A DNA stretch of 59,534 bases from Actinomycetales bacterium JB111 (GTDB lineage: Bacteria; Actinomycetota; Actinomycetes; Actinomycetales; Actinomycetaceae): NCBI GenBank assembly GCA_900163555.1, contig FUHX01000044.1:1-59534 (forward strand), in the 5' to 3' direction. Position numbers and translations under genes: made by a program. The stretch's first letter is position 1. Each line of letters opens with the position of its first letter. This document shows positions 9,687-19,300 of this stretch, one piece after another. The notes under the pieces are model-generated. The model made no database searches and was not told the origin of the DNA. It was given only the letters and a program-made list of their open reading frames with translations.

Positions 9687-10178
9687 TCAGCGCTTGGAGT
9701 ACTGGGGGGCCTTACGGGCCTTCTTGAGACCGGCCTTCTTGCGCTCGATGGCGCGGGCGTCGCGGGTGAGGTACCCGGCCATCTTCAGCTCGGGACGGTT
9801 CGCGTCGCGGTCGATCTCGTTGAGCGCGCGGGCGATGCCGAGGCGCAGCGCGCCGGCCTGGCCGGACGTGCCGCCGCCGGCGATGCGGGCGATGACGTCG
9901 AAGCGACCGTCGATGTCGAGCAGCGTGAACGGCGAACGCACGAGCTGCTGGTGCAGCTTGTTCGGGAAGTACTCCTCGAGCGTGCGGCCGTTGATCTTCC
10001 ACTCGCCGGTGCCCGGGATCAGGCGGACGCGGGCGACGGCCTCCTTGCGGCGGCCGAGGGCCTGGCCGGGGGCCGTGATGGACGCGCCCTGGCCGGTCGG
10101 TGCGACCTCGGACTCGGTGGTGTAGCTGGCGGGAGCGGCGTCCAGGTCGACGTCAAGCTCGGTGGTGGGCTCTGCCAC
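9687..10178 (-). CDS. rpsI: 30S ribosomal protein S9
   Basis: 163 residues. The S9 core begins near residue 40 ([15 protein letters not shown]) and ends with the invariant basic tail PQYSKR, which reaches toward the P-site tRNA anticodon loop. Residues 1-38 are an acidic Thr/Ala-rich extension not found in the roughly 130-residue E. coli protein; such extensions are known in actinobacterial S9. The GTG start has GAGGAGA upstream. It lies 31 bases after rplM in the usual L13-S9 pair and is followed by a strong hairpin. Confidence 0.97.
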   Translation of the reverse strand: MAEPTTELDVDLDAAPASYTTESEVAPTGQGASITAPGQALGRRKEAVARVRLIPGTGEWKINGRTLEEYFPNKLHQQLVRSPFTLLDIDGRFDVIARIAGGGTSGQAGALRLGIARALNEIDRDANRPELKMAGYLTRDARAIERKKAGLKKARKAPQYSKR

Positions 10179-10209
10179 GGTTCTCCTCGTGGTGTCTTAG
10201 GTGAAGCGC

Positions 10210-10668
10210 TCAGGCCTTGGCGGGCTGCTGAGCGACCTGGTCAATGACGAACGGCTGCGGCTTCTGCGCCGCGTGCGGGTGCTCGGCGCCCGCGTAGATC
10301 TTGAGCTTGCCGAGCTGCTCGCGGCCGAGGCTGTTCTTCGGGATCATGCCGCGAACCGCGCGCTCGACGGCGCGCGTGGGGTGCTTGGCGAGAAGCTCGG
10401 AGTAGGACGTCGCCTTGAGCCCACCCGGGAAACCGGAGTGGGTGTAGGCCTTCTTGTCCTTGAGCTTCGCGCCGGTCAGGGCGATCTTCTCCGCGTTGAT
10501 GACGATGACGAAGTCACCGCCGTCGACGTGCGGGGCGAAGGTCGGCTTGTGCTTCCCACGGAGCAGGGTGGCGACCTGGCTGGCCAGCCGGCCCAGGACC
10601 ACGTCGGTGGCGTCGATGACGTACCAGTTCCGCGTGATGTCACCGGGCTTGGGGGTGTACGTGCGCAC
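10210..10668 (-). CDS. rplM: 50S ribosomal protein L13
   Basis: 152 residues. It is an early assembly protein of the large subunit. The GTG at 10668 is taken as start because it gives the conserved beginning [20 protein letters not shown]; the frame runs 37 codons further upstream but those residues do not look like L13. The signature regions [22 protein letters not shown] and GMIPKN are present. It is first in the L13-S9 operon, downstream of a 318-base gene-free region that holds a candidate promoter. Confidence 0.96.
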   Translation of the reverse strand: MRTYTPKPGDITRNWYVIDATDVVLGRLASQVATLLRGKHKPTFAPHVDGGDFVIVINAEKIALTGAKLKDKKAYTHSGFPGGLKATSYSELLAKHPTRAVERAVRGMIPKNSLGREQLGKLKIYAGAEHPHAAQKPQPFVIDQVAQQPAKA

Positions 10669-10986
10669 GGGCGTATGCCTCACTACTACTGTCGGCGTTC
10701 GTGATGAACGGGTGCGGCGCACTCGTGCGCCACGACCTGTGGTCGGTTTCGTGTCGAGGGCATCCTCGGGGCGCTGCACCGGCGAGTGGGAGACACCGGG
10801 CGCTACAGGGACCTACGACAACTCACCACCTTAGACCACGTCACCGCCTCGCCGGAAGTTCCCGCGGAAGGCTCGGTCGTGACAGTCGACACCACGTCGC
10901 GTCGGCGACCGGTCGCCGTCGGGCGGTGGGGGCGGTGCCGTGCAGGGCCGTGAGGCGCGTGCACGAGACCGTCCGGGCGTCCGCGG
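10669..10986 (-). promoter_or_regulatory. rplM: rplM-rpsI upstream region with candidate promoter
   Basis: No gene is seen in these 318 bases. On the minus strand a -10-like TAAGGT lies at 10833-10828, with a weak TTCCGG 18 bases upstream. It would give a leader of about 150 bases, containing a small GGCGCA/TGCGCC hairpin. The leader length would allow L13 autoregulation, but no known L13 leader motif is recognised. Confidence 0.4.
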
Positions 10987-11910
10987 TCAGTCGTCCGCGG
11001 CGTGCGTGCGCAGGCTGCGCGCCGCCTGCGCGCGCGCCGCGAGGTCCGCGTCGGGCGGGTATCCGACGGCCTCGAGGGTGAGCCCGTGCGGCGGGGCGAC
11101 CGCGACGCCGGCCGCCCGCGACCGCATCGCGAGCGCCTCGGCGGGGTACCCGACGGGCCGGCGCCCCTCGCCCACCGCGAGCAGCGCGGCCACGAGGGAC
11201 CGCACCATCGAGTGGCAGAACGCGTCGGCCACCACCTCGACGACGACGAGGCCCTCGTCCGGCCCGTGCCCCTCCCGCGTGACGTCGAGGGAGGTCAGGG
11301 TGCGGATCGTCGTCGCGCCCTCGCGGGGCTTGCAGTACGAGAGGAAGTCGTGCTCGCCCACGAGGACCGTCGCGGCGGACGCCATGGCGTCCGCGTCCAG
11401 TGCCCGGCCGTGCCACAGCACGGCCCCCCTGCGCACGGGGTCCCGCGTCCCGACGTCGTCGCTCACCCGGTAGCGGTATCGGCGCCAGGTGGCGGAGAAG
11501 CGGGCGTCGAAACCCGACGGCGCCTCCGTGGCCGCGAACACCACCAGGTCGCCCGAGCCCCTCGGACCTCCCGCGTCGCGGGCCAGGACGCCGGCCAGGC
11601 GGCTCACGAGCGCGTCCGCCGGGGCCCGGTCCGAACGGCCGGGGAGGGCTCGCCACGCGGCCTCGGGCACGTCGACGTGGGCGACCTGTGCCCGCGCGTG
11701 GACGCCGGCGTCGGTGCGTCCGGCGACCGTGAGGGCGAGGTCGTCGGTACGCAGGACGGTCGCCAGGGCCGAGGTCAGCTCGCCCTCGACCGTGCGCAGA
11801 CCCGGCTGCCGCGCCCATCCCGAGAAGCCGCCGCCGTCGTAGGCGAGGTCGAGGCGGACGCGCACCGTCGCGTGCGTCGGCAGGCTCGCGTCCGCGGGGT
11901 GATCCGTCAC
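10987..11910 (-). CDS. truA: tRNA pseudouridine(38-40) synthase
   Basis: 307 residues. It isomerises U38-U40 in the anticodon arm of several tRNAs. The catalytic aspartate is D67 in [31 protein letters not shown] and [14 protein letters not shown] match the TruA core. It starts with GTG without a clear Shine-Dalgarno. In many actinobacteria truA directly follows rplQ; here a plus-strand secreted protein gene and two terminators lie between them, so truA is probably transcribed from the 159-base divergent region at 11911-12069. Confidence 0.95.
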   Translation of the reverse strand: MTDHPADASLPTHATVRVRLDLAYDGGGFSGWARQPGLRTVEGELTSALATVLRTDDLALTVAGRTDAGVHARAQVAHVDVPEAAWRALPGRSDRAPADALVSRLAGVLARDAGGPRGSGDLVVFAATEAPSGFDARFSATWRRYRYRVSDDVGTRDPVRRGAVLWHGRALDADAMASAATVLVGEHDFLSYCKPREGATTIRTLTSLDVTREGHGPDEGLVVVEVVADAFCHSMVRSLVAALLAVGEGRRPVGYPAEALAMRSRAAGVAVAPPHGLTLEAVGYPPDADLAARAQAARSLRTHAADD

Positions 11911-12069
11911 GACGGAAGCGTATCCGGGCGGACGGATGAGGCCGCGCTCATCGCAGATGAGGACTCCTTCACGTCTCCCTCCTCACTCTCCCCATCTCGG
12001 GTGGGGAGTCTTGGGGTCATCAACAACGGAGGCGAGCAACAAGGCTCCTCCCGAGGAAGGGAAACGATC

Positions 12070-12612
12070 ATGGCAACCAAGAAGTGGATCGCCACCGGAA
12101 CGCTCGCGGCGGCAGCAGTCATCGCGGGCGCCGGCCTCGCCATCGCTGATGGCAACGGCACCGACGGCACCGACGACCGCGACGGCTCGCGCAGCACGAC
12201 GACCAGCGCGAACTCCCCCGGCTCCGCCCCGAGCGCCGGCAGCCCCGCGGCCGCGCCCGGCTCGGGTGTCGACGCCGGTCAGGCCCTCGGCAACGACTCG
12301 GCCTTCAGCGCCGTGACCGTCGACTCGCCGCGCAGCGCGGCGTCGCCGGTGACCGCGCCGAGCCCGGTCTCGCCGGTCAGCGCGGTCTCCGCCGTCTCCG
12401 CCCCGTCCCCGGCATCCGTGCCCGCACCTGCGGCACCGGCCCCGGCTCCCGCTCCGGCGTACTCCGCGCCCTCGCCGGCCTACTCGGCCCCGTCCCCGGT
12501 GTCGGCGCCCTCGCCGGCGTCCGCGCCGTCGCCGGTCTCCCCGGCGTCCGCACCGTCCCCGGCGTCCCCGAGCTCGCCCGATTCGCCCGAGTCGGCCGAC
12601 TCCGCCGACTGA
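12070..12612 (+). CDS. Secreted Pro/Ala/Ser-rich protein of unknown function
   Basis: 180 residues. ATG at 12070 follows a GGAAGGGAAA ribosome site. Residues 1-27 (MATKKWIATGTLAAAAVIAG...AIA) look like a signal peptide or membrane anchor. Residues 28-90 are Gly/Asp/Thr/Ser-rich, and residues 92-170 are a low-complexity repeat of Ser-Pro-Val/Ala units (SAPSP, SPVSA, PAPAPA, YSAPSPA). The chain ends PDSPESADSAD. No cysteine, sortase motif or enzyme motif is visible, so a cell-wall-spanning or mucin-like linker protein is possible. The partial gene at the right edge ends with the same ESADSAD and has the same composition, so the two are probably paralogs. A perfect hairpin follows. Confidence 0.8.
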   Translation: MATKKWIATGTLAAAAVIAGAGLAIADGNGTDGTDDRDGSRSTTTSANSPGSAPSAGSPAAAPGSGVDAGQALGNDSAFSAVTVDSPRSAASPVTAPSPVSPVSAVSAVSAPSPASVPAPAAPAPAPAPAYSAPSPAYSAPSPVSAPSPASAPSPVSPASAPSPASPSSPDSPESADSAD

Positions 12613-12664
12613 CGGGCGCCACCCGCTGCCCGGCACGATGCACTGACGCCGGACAGCCAGCCCT

Positions 12665-12709
12665 GACCCCCACGGGGTCGGAACGCGACGTTCCGACCCC
12701 GTGGGGGTC
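12665..12709 (+). terminator. Terminator of the 12.07-kb secreted protein gene
   Basis: A perfect 20-bp stem with a GCGAC loop starts 53 bases after the stop of the secreted protein gene. It is the longest perfect stem seen in the window. It faces a second hairpin serving rplQ from the other side. Confidence 0.85.
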
Positions 12710-12776
12710 GGTCGTGCGTCCGGGAGCTCGAGGAGAAGGAGTGGACCGCGCGGCGGTGACGGGTCGGCGGGGACGC

Positions 12777-12814
12777 GAGAGGGGCGGGACACCAGTCGGT
12801 GTCCCGCCCCTCTC
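12777..12814 (-). terminator. Terminator of the infA-rplQ operon
   Basis: A 17-bp perfect stem (GAGAGGGGCGGGACACC and complement) with an AGTC loop lies 16 bases past the rplQ stop. Confidence 0.85.
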
Positions 12815-12829
12815 GTGGCGTACGGTGCG

Positions 12830-13363
12830 TCAGGCCTTGTCGGCCTCGGCGTCCTCTGCCGGGGTCTCCTCGGCGGGGGCCTCCTCAGCGGGGGTCTCCT
12901 CGGCTGCGGCCTCGGGCGCGACCTCCTCGGCGGGGGTCTCCTCGACCTTGGCGGCCTTCTCGGCGGCCTTGGTGGCCTCCTTGACGACGGCCTGCTTCGG
13001 CGAGACGGGCTCGAGGACGAGCTCGATGACCGCCATGGGGGCGTTGTCGCCCTTGCGGTTGCCGACCTTCGTGATGCGGGTGTAGCCACCGTTGCGGTCG
13101 GTCATCTTCGGCGCGGTCTCCTCGAACAGCGAGGCGACGACGGACTTGTCGCTCAGCTGACGAAGGACCCGACGGCGCGCGGCCAGGTCGCCGCGCTTGG
13201 CGAGCTGGACGAGACGCTCGGCGTGGGGCTGGACACGCTTGGCGCGCACGACCGTGGTCGTGATGCTGCCGTGCTCGAACAGCGACTGCGCGAGGTTGTT
13301 GAGCATGTGGCGCTCGTGCGACGGGCTGCCACCCAGACGCGGACCCTTGGCGGGCTTAGGCAT
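12830..13363 (-). CDS. rplQ: 50S ribosomal protein L17
   Basis: 177 residues, longer than the roughly 120-residue core. Residues 1-125 are L17 ([37 protein letters not shown]). Residues 130-177 are an acidic tail built of repeated [11 protein letters not shown] units and probably disordered. Such tails are known on actinobacterial L17 proteins. It is last in the alpha operon, 43 bases after rpoA, and followed by a strong hairpin. Confidence 0.97.
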   Translation of the reverse strand: MPKPAKGPRLGGSPSHERHMLNNLAQSLFEHGSITTTVVRAKRVQPHAERLVQLAKRGDLAARRRVLRQLSDKSVVASLFEETAPKMTDRNGGYTRITKVGNRKGDNAPMAVIELVLEPVSPKQAVVKEATKAAEKAAKVEETPAEEVAPEAAAEETPAEEAPAEETPAEDAEADKA

Positions 13364-13406
13364 GTTGACTCCTTGAAATGAATGCGTATCGCGGTGGGTG
13401 GTGCAC

Positions 13407-14429
13407 TCAGACGGTGTGCTCGGAGGAGAACTGAATGTCGCCGTAGTCGTCGTCGCCCTCGGCGCCGGCGGCGGCGCTCGGGTCGAAGCCGGCCGGGCTG
13501 TCCTTCAGGTTGAGACCGAGCGTCGCGAGCTTCTCCTTGATCTCGTCGATCGACTTCGCTCCGAAGTTGCGGATGTCGAGCAGGTCCGCCTCGGAACGAG
13601 CGACGAGCTCGCCGACCGAGTGGATGCCCTCGCGCTTGAGGCAGTTGTACGAGCGGGAGAGCAGGCCGAGCTCCTCGATCGGGAGCTGGAGGTCCTGCGC
13701 AAGCTCGGTGTCCATCGCCGACGGGCCGATCTCGATGCCCTCCGCCTCGACGTTGAGCTCGCGGGCGAGGCCGAAGAGCTCGACGAGGGTCTTGCCGGCG
13801 GACGCCAGGGCGTCGCGCGGGACGATCGACGACTTGGTCTCGACGTCGACGATGAGCTTGTCGAAGTCGGTCCGCTGCTCGACACGCGTGGCGTCGACCT
13901 TGTAGCTGACCTTGAGCACCGGCGAGTAGATCGAGTCGACCGGGATCCGGCCGATCTCCGCGTCGAACGACTTGTTCTGGGCGGCGGACACGTAGCCGCG
14001 GCCGCGCTCGACGGTCAGCTCGATCTCGAGCTTGCCCTTCGAGTTCAGCGTGGCGATGTGCAGCTCGGGGTTGTGGACCTCGACGCCGGCGGGCGGCGTG
14101 ATGTCCGCGGCGGTCACCGCGCCGGAACCCTGCTTGCGGACGTACATGACGACCGGCTCGTCGTTCTCAGAGGAGACCACGAGCTCCTTGATGTTGAGGA
14201 TGATCTCGGAGACATCCTCCTTGACACCCGGGACGGTCGAGAACTCGTGCAGGACGCCGTCGATCCGGATGGACGTGACGGCAGCACCGGGGATCGAGGA
14301 CAGCAGCGTGCGGCGCATCGAGTTGCCGAGCGTGTAGCCGAAGCCGGGCTCGAGGGGCTCGATGGTGAAGCGCGAACGCTGGTCGTCGACAACTTCCTCA
14401 GTGAGGGTGGGGCGCTGTGCGATGAGCAC
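13407..14429 (-). CDS. rpoA: RNA polymerase subunit alpha
   Basis: 340 residues. The N-terminal assembly domain (about 1-233) carries [20 protein letters not shown] and dimerises to seed beta and beta' binding. The C-terminal domain (about 250-320, [18 protein letters not shown]...[16 protein letters not shown]) contacts UP elements and activators. A Gly/Asp-rich tail ends the chain. GTG start with AAAGGA upstream. The gap to rpsK is 188 bases and holds no rpsD, unlike in mycobacteria and streptomycetes. Confidence 0.98.
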   Translation of the reverse strand: MLIAQRPTLTEEVVDDQRSRFTIEPLEPGFGYTLGNSMRRTLLSSIPGAAVTSIRIDGVLHEFSTVPGVKEDVSEIILNIKELVVSSENDEPVVMYVRKQGSGAVTAADITPPAGVEVHNPELHIATLNSKGKLEIELTVERGRGYVSAAQNKSFDAEIGRIPVDSIYSPVLKVSYKVDATRVEQRTDFDKLIVDVETKSSIVPRDALASAGKTLVELFGLARELNVEAEGIEIGPSAMDTELAQDLQLPIEELGLLSRSYNCLKREGIHSVGELVARSEADLLDIRNFGAKSIDEIKEKLATLGLNLKDSPAGFDPSAAAGAEGDDDYGDIQFSSEHTV

Positions 14430-14617
14430 GGTCGATCATTCCTTTCGGCGGGCATCCGCTATTTGACGCCTCGCAAGGGCCGCCGCACCTTCGGTCCGGT
14501 GCGACGGGTCGTGCAGTGGGTGTCCCGAGGCCGCGCGTGCCGCGCGGCCGGCCGCCCCGCCAGGTCCTCGGACCAGCTCAGTGGTCCCGGGACCGGGCGG
14601 CGCGGGGGCCGGTCGCG

Positions 14618-15025
14618 TCAGACGCGGCGGCGCTTCGGGGGACGGCAGCCGTTGTGGGCCTGGGGGGTCACGTCCTGGATCGAGCCGACCTCGAGGCCGG
14701 TCGCCGTGAGCGAACGGATCGCGGTCTCACGACCGGAGCCCGGGCCCTTGACGAAGACGTCGACCTTCTTCATGCCGTGCTCCTGGGCGCGGCGTGCCGC
14801 GGCCTCGGCCGCGAGCTGCGCGGCGAACGGCGTGGACTTGCGGGAGCCCTTGAAGCCGACCTGGCCGGAGGAGGCCCAGGCGATGACGGCGCCCGACGGG
14901 TCGGTGATCGACACGATCGTGTTGTTGAACGTGGACTTGATGAAGGCGTTGCCGGCGGAGACGTTCTTCCGCTCCTTGCGACGCGGACGGCGGGTCGCCG
15001 TCGAGGTACGAGCCTTGGGAGGCAT
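14618..15025 (-). CDS. rpsK: 30S ribosomal protein S11
   Basis: 135 residues, normal length. It forms part of the platform near the E-site mRNA path. Conserved segments are [31 protein letters not shown] and the basic C-terminus [13 protein letters not shown]. It lies 75 bases after rpsM. Confidence 0.98.
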   Translation of the reverse strand: MPPKARTSTATRRPRRKERKNVSAGNAFIKSTFNNTIVSITDPSGAVIAWASSGQVGFKGSRKSTPFAAQLAAEAAARRAQEHGMKKVDVFVKGPGSGRETAIRSLTATGLEVGSIQDVTPQAHNGCRPPKRRRV

Positions 15026-15100
15026 GAGGACTTGTCCGTTCTCGCGAGATTGAGGGGGGTGAGCTGTGCGTGGCGCCGGGCGCCTACGACACGGGTGGCG

Positions 15101-15475
15101 CTACTTGGTCTTCTTCTTGCCGGCCACGGTCTTCTTCGGACCCTTGCGGGTACGCGCGTTCGTCTTCGTGCGCTGACCGCGGACGGGCAGGCCACGACGG
15201 TGGCGGATGCCCTGGTAGCTGCCGATCTCGACCTTGCGACGGATGTCGGCTGCGACCTCGCGGCGGAGGTCACCCTCGATCCGGTAGTTGCCCTCGATGA
15301 AGTCGCGCAGTGCGACCAGGTCGTCGTCCGTCATGTCCTTGACGCGCAGGTCAGGGCTGACGCCGGTGGCCTCGAGAGCCTTGGCGGCGCGGGTGCGGCC
15401 CACGCCGTAGATGTAGGTAAGCGCCACTTCAAGCCGCTTGTCGCGGGGAAGATCGACGCCGGAAAGACGTGCCAA
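15101..15475 (-). CDS. rpsM: 30S ribosomal protein S13
   Basis: 124 residues. It sits at the head of the small subunit and contacts the P-site tRNA and L5. The start is a TTG at 15475, chosen because it gives [20 protein letters not shown] and follows GAGGAGA; the frame extends 15 codons further but the extension is not S13-like. [22 protein letters not shown] and the lysine-rich end match the family. Confidence 0.97.
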   Translation of the reverse strand: MARLSGVDLPRDKRLEVALTYIYGVGRTRAAKALEATGVSPDLRVKDMTDDDLVALRDFIEGNYRIEGDLRREVAADIRRKVEIGSYQGIRHRRGLPVRGQRTKTNARTRKGPKKTVAGKKKTK

Positions 15476-15622
15476 CTCGGGTCTCCTCGATCCGGTCCGG
15501 AGGTCGTATCGCCCCGACATCCCGCCTGTTGCGGGCCTCGGCCTCCGGGCCGGGGGTCCACGCTCTCGCGTGGTCGTCGGAACGTCGTCGGCCGGGATCG
15601 CTCCCGCCGACTTCCAGGGAGA

Positions 15623-15736
15623 TCAGCCCTGGCGCTGCTTGTGGCGAAGGTTGTCGCAGATGACCATGACGCGACCGTGCCGGCGGATCACCTTGCACTT
15701 GTCGCAGATCTTCTTGACGCTGGGCTTGACCTTCAT
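15623..15736 (-). CDS. rpmJ: 50S ribosomal protein L36, zinc-binding form
   Basis: 37 residues, too short for most ORF lists. The product starts [19 protein letters not shown] and ends RHKQRQG. The zinc ligands are C11, C14, C27 and H32 (the CxxC...C...H pattern), so this is the zinc-requiring form; actinobacteria often keep a second zinc-free paralog elsewhere. It lies between infA (89 bases) and rpsM (147 bases). Confidence 0.95.
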   Translation of the reverse strand: MKVKPSVKKICDKCKVIRRHGRVMVICDNLRHKQRQG

Positions 15737-15825
15737 GCGTGTTCGTCCTTCATCGTCGCTCGCCCGCCGGTGCCTCCGTGGTCAGGGAGGTTCGGGCGGC
15801 GTCGACGCTCGTGGTGGTGGATGGA

Positions 15826-16047
15826 TTACTTGTAGCGGTAGACGATGCGGCCGCGGCTGAGGTCGTACGGGCTGAGCTCGACCACCACCCGGTCCTCGGG
15901 GAGGATCCGGATGTAGTGCTGGCGCATCTTTCCCGAGATGTGAGCGAGGACGACATGCCCGTTGCTCAGCTCCACTCGGAACATCGCGTTCGGGAGTGCC
16001 TCGACGACACTTCCCTCGATCTCGATGACCCCGTCTTTCTTCGCCAT
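15826..16047 (-). CDS. infA: Translation initiation factor IF-1
   Basis: 73 residues, a single OB-fold. It binds the A site of the 30S subunit during initiation. [19 protein letters not shown] and the basic end [10 protein letters not shown] are diagnostic. It is the first gene of the infA-rpmJ-rpsM-rpsK-rpoA-rplQ operon. In most actinobacteria infA follows map directly; here about 8.9 kb of other sequence lies between. Confidence 0.98.
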   Translation of the reverse strand: MAKKDGVIEIEGSVVEALPNAMFRVELSNGHVVLAHISGKMRQHYIRILPEDRVVVELSPYDLSRGRIVYRYK

Positions 16048-16127
16048 GCTCTCCGCTCACGTCTGGTGGAATGACCGTGCCGTACGGTCGCGCGCCCGTG
16101 CCACGGCACAGGCATGCCCAACGGCTA

Positions 16128-16156
16128 ACCCTACGCCAACGGGCAAGCACGGAACA
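16128..16156 (-). promoter_or_regulatory. infA: Candidate promoter of the infA operon
   Basis: A minus-strand -10-like TAGGGT (16133-16128) lies 17 bases from a poor TGTTCC (16156-16151). The resulting leader to infA would be about 75 bases. Support is only the TANNNT match and position. Confidence 0.3.
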
Positions 16157-16220
16157 GCGGTCATCAGGGTGAGCCGCCGCACGTCCGGGACGCGCCGGCC
16201 GCCGGCCCGGACCGCGCGTC

Positions 16221-16262
16221 CGTCCCCGCGCAACCGTCCCCGCGCAACCGTCCCCGCGCGAC
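16221..16262. repeat. Three tandem 14-bp repeats
   Basis: The unit CGTCCCCGCGCAAC occurs at 16221-16234 and 16235-16248, and with one change (A to G at position 12) at 16249-16262. They lie between the surface-protein terminator and the infA promoter region, about 90 bases upstream of the candidate infA -10. Confidence 0.85.
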
Positions 16263-16286
16263 CAGGTCCAGGATCGTGCACGACGA

Positions 16287-16318
16287 CGCGGCCGGTCACC
16301 TTCTGGTGACCGGCCGCG
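16287..16318 (-). terminator. Terminator of the LPXTG protein gene
   Basis: A 14-bp perfect stem (CGCGGCCGGTCACC and complement) with a TTCT loop starts 42 bases past the stop codon at 16360. It separates the surface-protein transcript from infA. Confidence 0.8.
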
Positions 16319-16359
16319 ATCGTTTGGGGGCGGTCGGCCGCGGTCGACCGCCGCCTCAC

Positions 16360-19300
16360 TCAGCCCCGCTGCCGGCGCCGGTTGATCCCGAGCGCCACAG
16401 CTCCGGCCCCGATCAGCCCGAGCGCGCCGAACGCCAGGATGGCGACGTTCGCACCCGTGTCGGGCAGCGCCGGGCGGGTCGGGGTGGACGGAGCGGGCGG
16501 TGCGGGGTCCACGGGCGTCACCGGGTGGGTGATCGTCACCGTGGCGTCGTCCTCGTCCCCGGTCTCCGTGATGACGGCCGTGTTGACGATGACGGCCGTC
16601 TGGCCGGCCTCCACGGTCGCCGTCGCCCGGTAGGTGAACTCGGTCTGGTTCCCCTCGCCGGACCACGTGATCGGGCCAAAGGTCCGATCGTCGGAGTCGT
16701 CGTCAGGGGTCGCGTTGTCGTCGACCACGTTCACCGTCTCGTCGACCACCTGGTCCCGGTCGAAGGCGACCGGTGCCTCGAGGACCGCGAGGACCTCGCC
16801 CGCGCCGTCGGCGACGGTCGTCGTGTGGACGACCCCGGCCTCCGGCACCTCGTAGTCGTCACCCAGCTCGCAGGTGAACGGCAGGACGATCGACTCACCG
16901 GGGGCGAGCACGATGCCCGCTCCCCCGTCGACGACGCAGTCCTCACCGGTCGACAGCGCGGACGTCACGTCGACCGTGACGGGCTCGCCCTCGACGTTCG
17001 GGTTGGACACCGTGACCTCACCGGTCGCCTCGAAGCCGGAGCGCGTCTCCGCGCCCTCGGTCACGACGATGGTGTAGTCCAGGTCGACGGAACCGTCCGT
17101 GTCCTCCTCGTCGTAGGCGACCGACTTGTCGATCGACCACGCGTACTCGGCGTCGTACGAGCCGGCGCCCGTCGACCCCAGGGTGACCTCGAGGGCGTTG
17201 CAGTACGAGGCCATGGCCTCGGCCCACGGGCCGATCTCCACGAGCTCGGCCGCAATCTCGGCCGCCTGCGCGGTCGGGACCACGTCCGGACCCGTCTCGG
17301 TCGGCAGCGTCTGGACGAGCACGGCGCGGTTGGTGACCGTGTCGCAGTAGCCGGGCTCCACGACCCGGTCGATCGAGTGCTCGAACACGGTCGGCTCGCC
17401 GTCCGCGTTCCACTCGACGGTGCCGAGCTCGGCGTCGTCGGAGCCGTCGTCCGGCGTGCCGTTGTCGTCCACCGCGACGACCGACTGGTCCGTCGCCTCG
17501 TCCATCGAGAAGTCCACGGGGGACGTCACGACGCCGATCTGGTTGTCGTCCTCATCGGTGACGGTCGCCGAGAGCTCGGCGCCGGCCGACGGGACGACGT
17601 AGTCGTCACCGAGGTCGCAGGCGACGTCCAGGGTGACCGCCTCGCCCGGGGCGAGCGCGACGCCGGTCCCGTCCGTGACGACACAGGACTCCCCGGTGGA
17701 GAGCTCGGCCGCCACGTTCACCGCGACGGTGTCGCCCTCGGTGTTCGGGTTGGTCACCGTGACCTGACCGGTCACCTCGTACCCGGAACGGGTCTCGTCA
17801 CCGGGGGTCACCGTGATGTCGTAGGACGAGGTGTAGCCCTCGTCCGTCGCCTCCACGCCGGTCGCGGTCTTGTCGATGTCCCACGCGAACGCGGAGTCGT
17901 ACGAGCCGGCGCCCTCGGGCACGATCGTGATGTCGAGGCTGTTGCAGTACTCGGCGGTCGCCTCGTCCCACCACTCGGTGTCCACGAGCACGGCGCGGTT
18001 GGTGACCGTGTCGCAGTAGCCGGGCTCGACGACCCGGTCGATCGAGTGCTCGAACACGGCCGGCTCGCCGTCCGCGTTCCACTCCACGGTCCCGAGCTCG
18101 GCGTCGTCGGACTCGTCGCCCGGCGTGCCGTTGTCGTCCACCGCGACGACCGACTGGTCCGTCGCCTCGTCCATCGTGAAGATGATCGGGGTGCGAATCT
18201 CCCACAGCAGCTCGCTGGTGGGGGCGTCATAGACGATCGCCGACATCCAGAGGGTCCCGGCCGACACCTCGTAGTCGTCGCCGAGGTCGCACGCGACGTC
18301 CAGCACAACATCCGAGGACAGGGGAATCTCCACGTTCACGCCGTTCGTGACGACGCACGTCCCTGCTCCGTCGCTGAGCTCGGCAACCACGTGGACCGTC
18401 GGTGCCTCACCCTCCCTGTCCGGGTTGCGCAGCTCGATCTGCCCGGTGATCTCGTATCCCGTGCGGATCTCCTCTCCCGGGGTCACCGTGATGTCGTAGC
18501 TCGAGGTGTAGCCCTCGTCCGTCGCCTCGACGCCGGTCGCGGTCTTGTCGATGTCCCAGTCGAACGCGGAGTCGTACGTGCCGGCCCCCTCGGGGATGAC
18601 CCCGATGCCGAGGCTGTTGCACCATTCGAGCTCGGCCGATGCCGAGTCCTGCGTCTCCGCGATCCAGCCGGTGTTGACGATCGTCTCGCAGTACCCAGGC
18701 TCGGGCGCGAAGGCCACGGAGTGCGGGAACGTTGTCGTCGTCCCCTCGGACTCCCAGGTCACTGTCCCGAGCTCGACGTCGTCCGAGTCGTCGTCCGGGG
18801 TGCCGTTGTCGTCCCACACGGTGACCGTGCGGTTCACGGGAACGCCCGTCTCCTGGGCGGTCACGTCGATCGTGTGCTCGGCCTCGCCGTTCGGCGTGCC
18901 GTGCCCCTCGGCGTCCCACTCGACGGTCGCGGTGTTCGTGCCCGTCGTGTTCGGGGTGCCCGTGAAGCTGCACGCGAACCCGACGGTCACAGTGGCGCCC
19001 GCGGGGACCGTCACGACGCCGCCGTCGGCGATGGTGCAGCTCACGCCCGCCAGCATGCCCACGGACGGGAGGTCCGAGACTGTCGCGTCGACGGCCATGA
19101 ACTCGTTGGGGTTGGTCACCTCGATCTCGCCGCTCATCGACCACGAGCCGGCCACGCCGGCGCCCTGCGTGACGACGACGTCGAAGTCCGCCCAGGTCGT
19201 GCCGTTGTTGTCGGTCCGCACGCCGACCGGGGACTTGTCGATGTCCCACTCGTAGGACATCCCGTAGGAGAAGACGGTCGTCTTCGACACCGTCAGGTCG

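Noticed and set aside
11002-12069. N-terminal extension of the secreted protein into the truA region
   Set aside because: The ATG at 12070 has a ribosome site and a signal peptide; the upstream part is antisense to truA.
12430-12600. CRISPR-like short repeats
   Set aside because: The repeats encode SAPSP/SPVSA peptide units in frame inside a protein gene, vary in length and have no spacers.
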